64,000 nucleotides of DNA from contig DATJLS010000008.1 in assembly GCA_035509315.1 (NCBI GenBank), positions 28,550 to 92,549 of the forward strand, given 5' to 3'. Position numbers and translations under genes: made by a program. Below are positions 59,241-64,000 of this stretch, piece after piece (the first letter of the stretch is position 1; each line of letters starts with the position of its first letter). The notes under the pieces are model-generated. The model was not told where the DNA came from. It searched no databases and saw nothing but the letters and a program-made list of their open reading frames with translations. The stretch is from JAKAWQ01 sp035509315 (GTDB lineage: Bacteria; Pseudomonadota; Alphaproteobacteria; Acetobacterales; Acetobacteraceae).

Positions 59241-59552
59241 CTACTGTGAACGTGGCGCCTGAGCCCTACCATGGGCGGTCAGCTCCAGGCGCCAGAAGCA
59301 GTGCAAGGCACCTTCAACCAGCCGCACAGGCTCCTGTATCAGCCCTTTCCGCACACCATCCGCTATCGCTGCGGCAATGAGCGTTCGCGGCACGTCGGCT
59401 CCCGCGTTTGCCCGCAAACGCCCCAGGCGCGTCGCCAGGATATCGAGACCTTGTTCCGCGCTGTCAGCCTCGATGGGGTCATTCAGAACGGCCAGGAGAA
59501 GCCGTTCGGTGATTGCCGGCCCCACGTTTTCACGAAGAGGCCCTGACCCCAT
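59241..59552 (-). CDS. Hypothetical protein
   Basis: This 103-residue protein starts MGSGPLRENVGPAITERLLL, with a GAAGGAAGG ribosome binding site about seven bases before the ATG. It looks alpha-helical (AVLNDPIEADSAEQGLDILA and LIAAAIADGVRKGLIQEPVR) with balanced composition, so it is likely a real soluble protein. No family was recognised. It lies in the island behind tRNA-Tyr. Confidence 0.6.
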   Translation of the reverse strand: MGSGPLRENVGPAITERLLLAVLNDPIEADSAEQGLDILATRLGRLRANAGADVPRTLIAAAIADGVRKGLIQEPVRLVEGALHCFWRLELTAHGRAQAPRSQ

Positions 59553-59625
59553 GCGTGCGCCTTCCTTCGCAATGCGGGCCTATATCGCCGTCACATTGGC
59601 TGAACCCGCAGACTCATTCGTTTCC

Positions 59626-59781
59626 CTACCCGTTATGGTAGTAGGGGCCGGGAGCGTGCCAATAGCCGGCGCCCCACCCGTGATGATAGTAGGGGCCCGG
59701 GCCGTAATAGCACCCGCCGAGCGCGGCCATCGCAATCAGCAGGAGCGGCAATCTCAAGCGTCGCCATGTCTGGATCAACAT
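59626..59781 (-). CDS. Small Tyr/His/Gly-rich lipoprotein
   Basis: This 51-residue protein starts MLIQTWRRLRLPLLLIAMAA with a lipobox LGGC (cysteine at residue 24), then YYGPGPYYHHGWGAGYWHAP. GGAG lies seven bases before the ATG. The GCYYGP at the anchor and the repeated YY/G/P composition resemble the gene at 56031-56237. The two copies of PGPYYH suggest internal duplication. The function is unknown; His and Tyr could bind metal. Confidence 0.65.
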   Translation of the reverse strand: MLIQTWRRLRLPLLLIAMAALGGCYYGPGPYYHHGWGAGYWHAPGPYYHNG

Positions 59782-60021
59782 ATGCAATCTCCAATCTTCC
59801 ACAGCCTGCATCGATGCGAGGCCCGCAAAGCTTTCCAATGGCGAATCGATGGCGACAGCGCGGCACGTGCGCTTGCCTCTTCGGTCTCACAATAATCACA
59901 ATTCCTGAGTCCGAGAGCGTTCTGCGGTTTCGCCAAGCAAGTGAATAAAATGAGGTTCCGACAAGTCGCTTCAGAATCGCCCGGGCCGGCGCCCGCATTT
60001 GCACAGCAAATGCCCCGGCAC

Positions 60022-60502
60022 TTATGCTCTAAACTCTGCGGCGACACTTTCTTTTTTAAGGCAAAAGGCCGACCACGTGCCTGCCGTCGATCCTGCCGGT
60101 CCTATCCCAAGGTCCGCAAGAGCAGTTGCGACAATCATTTCATCATTGGCAAGCTGAGGATCGTGGCCGTCATCTTTCAGGAACACGACTCGGTAGGAGC
60201 CCCGGGGGCAAAACGCCCAAGGATGTTCTGACACTGCGCAACTGCAGTTTTTGGAGAGGCTGGGTTGAGGGACAAAAGCATGAGCAGTTTTTTGGACGCG
60301 GACGGCAGATCAAATCGGGAATAGCACCGCGTACCTGTTTTGGTGTCCTTGCCTCTATTTGAACCGCAATGTTGCCGACTGTCGCGTCTATCACGGCGGG
60401 ATCTCCAGCGCCGTGATCAATTCTGACGGTCGCCCCATTCATAAGACTCTGAAGTGCTGCTGCGCGTAGGACTTGCTTCCCATACTGCTCGTGCTTGCCC
60501 AT
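60022..60502 (-). pseudogene. Hypothetical gene broken by two frameshifts
   Basis: The start MGKHEQYGKQVLRAAALQSL has GGGGGAGG eight bases upstream. The frame runs well through AVQIEARTPKQVRGAIPDLI, then slips at AAAAAA near 60308 and again at GGGG near 60200. Restoring one base at each site gives a continuous protein with KKLLMLLS, then AVAQCQNILGRFAPG, then SYRVVFLKDDGHDPQLANDE to the end (about 160 residues). Both events are single-base losses in homopolymers, so a sequencing error cannot be excluded. The function is unknown. Confidence 0.7.
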
Positions 60503-60544
60503 GTCGTTGCCTCCCCCATTGCTTTGATGCACTCGGACACTGGT

Positions 60545-60822
60545 CAGTCACCCTTGACTGGTTTCCGTATAAATAACTGCGTTCTTGATATCCTTGTGCC
60601 AAGGCAATCCTGTATCAGCCGTGTATCCGTGCCGTCTTCGGCCAAAGCAAAGTCGCAAGCATGCCGGAGCTGATGGGGATGCATTCGGAATCCGAACCCG
60701 GCCAGCCCGCCCGCTCTCCTTGCAATCACCTGCACCGCGTCCGGGCTCATCGGCCCGCCCCGTTCGCTCCGGAACACATGCGGGCCATCCGAGTCGGCCT
60801 TATAGCGCTGCCCTGCGATTTC
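60545..60822 (-). pseudogene. Tyrosine recombinase (phage integrase) C-terminal fragment
   Basis: The frame encodes HVFRSERGGPMSPDAVQVIA, then FRMHPHQLRHACDFALAEDG and TDTRLIQDCLG, which is the box II region of tyrosine recombinases with H-x2-R (HQLRH). The final block with the catalytic tyrosine is missing and replaced by unrelated residues, and the N-terminal half is absent. It is probably the relic of the integrase of the tRNA-Tyr island. Confidence 0.8.
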
Positions 60823-60964
60823 GGGCTGACTTTGGGCAATTTGTGAAAAGCCAAAAGTTGTCCAGCGAAAAGGCCACCTTCGGCAGCGTTCTCCGCAGCT
60901 CGAGCATCACGCAAAAGCGTCCAAACGGTCCCCTGCCCGTCGGGATCCGCTGAGGAGGTTTGAC

Positions 60965-61729
60965 TTGGCAAAAAACATCACGCGCGCGGTAGGCTTGGAG
61001 GGTGAGACCTCCGCATTGGCGGATCTCCGTCGCATCTTCAATGCTGGTCCGCCTCGGGTCGTTGAATTGGAGGTTCCACCCGACCGCAAAATCACTGCAC
61101 TCATGGCAGACGATCTCAATGACGCTGCCTCCGGCCCGGATGCACTCGCGGTGGCCCAGCGACTAATGGCCTTGATTAACGGGGCCACTTTCGCGCTTGA
61201 TTCGGACCGATCGCACATCAATACCGCCTTGGTGTACGAGCAGGACGCTGCGGGGAATTGGAACCATGGAACGAACTACGCTTCTCTTACTGTTCTCCAA
61301 GGAGGCGGACGGCTTGAGGCAAAGGGGCTGGTAGTGATGGGGCCAGACGAGGTGCCCATTCCTCCCGAAGATAAGCCACCTCGGCCGGCAACTTGGATCG
61401 CGCTGGCGGACGGGGCTGACGCGGATTCGGTTACGGATATTCTCCACGCTTTGGGTCGGGACCCCGACTGGTTTGACCTCTGGAAGGCATGGGAGATGAT
61501 TCAAGGCGATCGGCACGTCATCCCGAGCTGGCCATCCGATGACATTGAGTGGTTCTGCAGCACTGCAACGCTCTATCGTCATGCTCGAAACTCCCAACAA
61601 GGCAGGAAGGCACTGAAGCGCCTTGAGGAGATGCAAAAGCCGCAACTGGCACTGACCGAAGCACGCCGCCTGACGGCTCGACTCGTCACAGCGTGGCTGA
61701 ATTGGAAGGCTGGTTTGTATCCGGCATGA
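60965..61729 (+). CDS. Hypothetical protein
   Basis: This 254-residue protein starts at TTG 60965, with AGGAGG six bases upstream. It has no signal peptide or membrane segment. Features are an acidic N-terminal half (GLEGETSALADLRRIFNAGP), a Pro-rich middle (PIPPEDKPPRPATWIALADG) and a Trp-rich C-terminal half (LGRDPDWFDLWKAWEMIQGD). It is intact and well-balanced, so likely expressed, but no family was recognised. It is in the island between the integrase fragment and the IS3 fossil. Confidence 0.7.
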   Translation: MAKNITRAVGLEGETSALADLRRIFNAGPPRVVELEVPPDRKITALMADDLNDAASGPDALAVAQRLMALINGATFALDSDRSHINTALVYEQDAAGNWNHGTNYASLTVLQGGGRLEAKGLVVMGPDEVPIPPEDKPPRPATWIALADGADADSVTDILHALGRDPDWFDLWKAWEMIQGDRHVIPSWPSDDIEWFCSTATLYRHARNSQQGRKALKRLEEMQKPQLALTEARRLTARLVTAWLNWKAGLYPA

Positions 61730-62304
61730 TAGCTTGCAACAGGCGCAAACGGACAGCCACCGCAACACTTCTCTCGGAATTTCTCATCCTGGAGCCGCTA
61801 CAGCCGCCGTTCAGCTCGCCAGTATGGATCCCGGCCTCAGCTTTGCTCGCCCGTTGTACTGCCTTCCTCGTGGCCCCTGGCGTGGAATCGGCCGGAGATT
61901 CATTGCTATTTCGCATATATTTTACCATCAATGATTCTAGTGACTTACAGGGCCTAACGAGATAGCGCCCGCAAGGCCAATTGGCTGTTTGTCAACTCGA
62001 TTTTCCCCGCGTTCCTGCCTCTATTTTTCCAAAGCCTCCCTTCGTAGTATGACTTTTGTAGTTGCTTTCAATCGTTTGCGGCAGCTATGCGGATATGGTA
62101 TGGGAGATGCGGGCCAGCCAAGGGATTCGTCTTCCTTTCAGATTGCCCTCGCGAAAAATTTTCAGACGATTCCCGGTTTCCGAGGCGCTTATGAAATAAG
62201 CGTAGCGAATACCTTAAGTCCACTTGATGTATTGCGCCGAACCCAACCTATCCCGACATACTTTTTGAAATACGCCAAAGACATCCTTGCGAAGGATTTT
62301 GCCC
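61730..62304. other. Lower-GC region with no recognised gene
   Basis: This region of about 575 bp is distinctly AT-richer than the rest of the window. Overlapping short frames on both strands (for example near 61690-61965) have no credible starts or families. It is probably decayed island DNA carrying the promoter of the small lipoprotein at 62305. Confidence 0.45.
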
Positions 62305-62454
62305 GTGAAAAAATTTATTCGGCTGCTTGCTGGAGCCCTGCTCGCCACATCGGTTGCGGGATGCGCCGTGGAAAGTGGATATTCGAGCGCCGGCCAATCT
62401 CCTTTATATGATCATTCCCTTCGTCTGGTGGAGGGAACCGGAGGTGGAGGTTAA
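62305..62454 (+). CDS. Small lipoprotein, 49 residues
   Basis: A GTG start at 62305, with GAAGGA about nine bases upstream, gives KKFIRLLAGALLATSVAGCA, a textbook lipoprotein signal with the cysteine at residue 19. The mature part is only 30 residues (ESGYSSAGQSPLYDHSLRLV, then a Gly-rich end GTGGGG). Its length and signal suggest an entericidin-like or orphan envelope lipoprotein. It is in the island and has no recognised relatives. Confidence 0.6.
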   Translation: MKKFIRLLAGALLATSVAGCAVESGYSSAGQSPLYDHSLRLVEGTGGGG

Positions 62455-62599
62455 TCACCTGCGGTCGTAAGGAGTTTCTTTCATAAACTCGGGTTGTGGG
62501 ACGGCGTTTTCGTGAAAACGCGGGGATCAACGCATGTGCGCCAAAATCCGCGCCCACGGCCGGCTCTCGGAATAATAAATTACCGGCTTCCTGCCTGCG

Positions 62600-63085
62600 C
62601 TTTTCGTCTCACAAAATGGTGGGCAAAATCCCATCTTCCTCCAGCGCCGAAGAGTCCGCGCGGTGAAAGTTCCTGTGAACATCGTCCTGTAAACATCGGC
62701 GGAGCGAAATGGCCGGGCGCCGAGTGGGGGCGCTGGTGATTGTATCCGACGGCCAGCGCGCCAATGCGGCATGAGCGTGATCGAGATCATGGAAGATCAT
62801 TTCGTTGAGCAGTTCGTCGCGCATGCGGCCTTTGAACGCCTCGCAGATCCTGTTCTGCGTCGGCTTGCCGGGGGCGATGAAATGCCGGTTGATCCGGCTA
62901 CGTGGCGGCCCGAGATCGGGGTGTCGGCGGTCGCCGCGAGGCGTTCCTTGGTCACGTCGTCGATCACGTTGAGGATGCGGATGCGCCGACCGTTGGAGAG
63001 CAGGTCGTGGGCAAAGTCGACCGGCCAGCGGGCGTTCGGCCTCGGCTCGACCAGGATCGGCGCCCGCATCAGGAGGTCTCCGTTC
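62600..63085 (-). pseudogene. IS3-family transposase (OrfB) fossil
   Basis: Fragments in three frames read, in order, RAPILVEPRPNARWPVDFAH and RILNVIDDVTKERLAATADT; then PGKPTQNRICEAF and GRMRDELLNE; then YNHQRPHSAPG. These are consecutive pieces of an IS3-type DDE transposase. The segment with the second catalytic aspartate (SDNGTEFT region) is deleted, and at least two frameshifts are present, so it is inactive. No clean terminal inverted repeats were found. Confidence 0.85.
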
Positions 63086-63317
63086 CCAGGAACCCTCCCC
63101 TGAAGGATATTCCGCGCTCGCGGCAGTTCCAGCCTAGAAGTCTAGAGTGTAGCGTCGGCCAAATTTTCTTCTATCCCATTGAATTTCATGGGCTTTTGCG
63201 AAAATACAGTTTTGAGAGAAGGCTAGAGGGGGCGGAGCCCCCTCCACCAACGCCTTCCCGGCACCCATCCGCCGCCATGCCCTGGCGTTTTTCGCAGCCG
63301 GCGCCTACGAAGCGGCC

Positions 63318-63899
63318 ATGGCGCCCATTCGCACCGTTGCCGTTTTTTGCGCTTCGCGTGACGGGGCCGACCTCGTCTTTCGCCGCGCCGCCGCATCGCT
63401 CGGAAGGCGCCTCGCTGAGGCCGGGATCGGTGTGGTCTATGGCGGGGGCCGGGTCGGCCTGATGGGCGTTCTTGCCGACGCGGTGCTGGCGGTCGGGGGG
63501 AGGGTCGTCGGCGTCATTCCCGAAGCGCTGCGCAAGCCCGAGATCGCGCATCCCGGCCTTTCCGGCCTGGTCGTCACACGGGACCTCGCCGCCCGCAAGC
63601 AGCGCATGTTCGATCTCGCCGATGCCTTCATCGCCTTGCCCGGCGGGATCGGCACCCTCGACGAAACGATCGAGATGGTGAGCTGGCGGCAGCTCGGGCT
63701 GCATGAAAAGCCGGTGCTGATCTGCGATGTCGCAGGCTCCGCCGCACCCTTCATCGCTTTCGTCGAGGCGGCAATCGCGCAGAGCTTCGCCGAACCCTCG
63801 GCGCGTGGGCTCTTTGAGGTGCTGACCGGTGTCGATGCGGTTCTGGCGCGGCTTCAGGCGGTACCGGCGACGAAGCGCTCCAGCCAGTGGACATTGTAG
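63318..63899 (+). CDS. LOG family protein (TIGR00730-type Rossmann fold, nucleotide 5'-monophosphate phosphoribohydrolase)
   Basis: This 193-residue protein starts MAPIRTVAVFCASRDGADLV, with VVYGGGRVGLMGVLADAVLA near residue 40 and the diagnostic PGGIGTLDETIEMVSWRQLG near residue 113. Members release free bases from nucleoside monophosphates, including cytokinin activation in LOG. The last 46 bases overlap the 3' end of the antiparallel accC gene. An RNA hairpin GAGGGGGC/GCCCCCTC lies about 70 bp upstream. Confidence 0.93.
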   Translation: MAPIRTVAVFCASRDGADLVFRRAAASLGRRLAEAGIGVVYGGGRVGLMGVLADAVLAVGGRVVGVIPEALRKPEIAHPGLSGLVVTRDLAARKQRMFDLADAFIALPGGIGTLDETIEMVSWRQLGLHEKPVLICDVAGSAAPFIAFVEAAIAQSFAEPSARGLFEVLTGVDAVLARLQAVPATKRSSQWTL

Positions 63900-64000
63900 C
63901 GCCCGGCCCGAAAATCCGCGGACTCAGCAATTCGGTGGAAGAGCGGCAGCGTCGTTTCGATCCCGATCACCGCGAACTCGTCGATCGCGCGGGCCAGCCG
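63854..64000 (-). CDS. accC: Biotin carboxylase subunit of acetyl-CoA carboxylase, C-terminal end (partial)
   Basis: Only the last 48 residues are inside the window; they lack a start codon here. The sequence RLARAIDEFAVIGIETTLPL, HRIAESADFRAGRYNVHWLE and RFVAG matches the C-terminus of AccC-type biotin carboxylases (ALDEY..GI.TTL, DF..G.YDIHWLE). A full gene extends beyond position 64000. The gene is antiparallel to and overlaps the LOG-family gene by 46 bp. Confidence 0.85.
   Translation of the reverse strand, partial: RLARAIDEFAVIGIETTLPLFHRIAESADFRAGRYNVHWLERFVAGTA

Larger units (their letters stand above)
58979..63249. other. Decaying genomic island downstream of tRNA-Tyr
   Basis: The segment differs from the rest of the window: it is lower in GC (clearly around 61.9-62.5 kb), gene-poor, and holds orphan genes, a truncated tyrosine recombinase, a frameshifted gene and an IS3 fossil. 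The last 12 bases of the tRNA (CCCCCTCCACCA, 58967-58978) recur at 63238-63249, which could be the far attachment site. That copy is also part of a local hairpin (GAGGGGGC/GCCCCCTC), so chance is not excluded. Confidence 0.55.

Noticed and set aside
61686..61965. Overlapping small ORFs on both strands in the low-GC island region
   Set aside because: Both strands are open over the same bases, and neither product looks like a protein family or has a convincing start.

Overview
The window is high-GC DNA from an alphaproteobacterium. An aerobic (CobG-type) cobalamin pathway, the bamD-recN-ligA and uvrC-pgsA-moaD-moaE gene orders, the his operon divergent from hslVU, and an AccC C-terminus together suggest Rhodospirillales, probably Acetobacteraceae. 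The assignment rests on gene content and order, not on a database search.

Left part (1-14.7 kb): a nearly complete aerobic vitamin B12 cluster. A partial cobL and cobK diverge. Seven minus-strand genes (DUF1636, cobW, cobN, cobG, cobH, cobI, cobJ), mostly joined by 4-bp ATGA overlaps, lie behind a cobalamin riboswitch (9831-10002) followed by an intrinsic terminator hairpin (9741-9808). On the other side, cobP-cobO-cobQ run on the plus strand, then cobD (minus) and cobC (plus). Together they carry precorrin-3B through contraction, cobalt insertion, adenosylation, amidation and aminopropanol attachment; cobS/cobT, cobF, cobM and cobB are not in the window.

Middle (14.7-49 kb): carbohydrate activation (GH15 hydrolase, phosphomannomutase, galU), a two-gene RND efflux system, an HMG-CoA-lyase-type enzyme with a CoA-transferase, then bamD-recN-ligA. 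A REC-PAS-GGDEF-EAL regulator is followed 9 bp later by an unusual single-chain Fer2/BFD/DAO oxidoreductase, a HcnABC-like three-subunit fusion. After these come an SMP-30 lactonase, nhaA, the uvrC-pgsA-lipoprotein-moaD-moaE operon, a quinone-reductase-type enzyme, DMT and MFS transporters, a small secreted protein and an alpha/beta hydrolase.

Right part (49-64 kb): a his operon (hisB-DUF2628-hisH-GNAT-hisA-hisF-hisE, where hisF seems to use a CTG start) diverges from hslVU, which has a sigma-32-like promoter almost touching its start codon. Then come a tiny Tyr/Gly-rich lipoprotein, a zincin-like peptidase, phhB, a hydratase, a TrmH-family rRNA methylase and tRNA-Tyr. Behind the tRNA is a decaying island (about 58.98-63.25 kb) with a truncated tyrosine recombinase, a gene broken by two homopolymer frameshifts, an IS3 transposase fossil, orphan genes and small lipoproteins. 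It ends near a 12-bp copy of the tRNA 3' end. A LOG-family protein and the antiparallel 3' end of accC close the window.

A family of palindromic intergenic repeats (about 75-105 bp, four good copies plus a diverged fifth element) is scattered from 38.5 to 56.3 kb. Three copies sit exactly between convergent genes.
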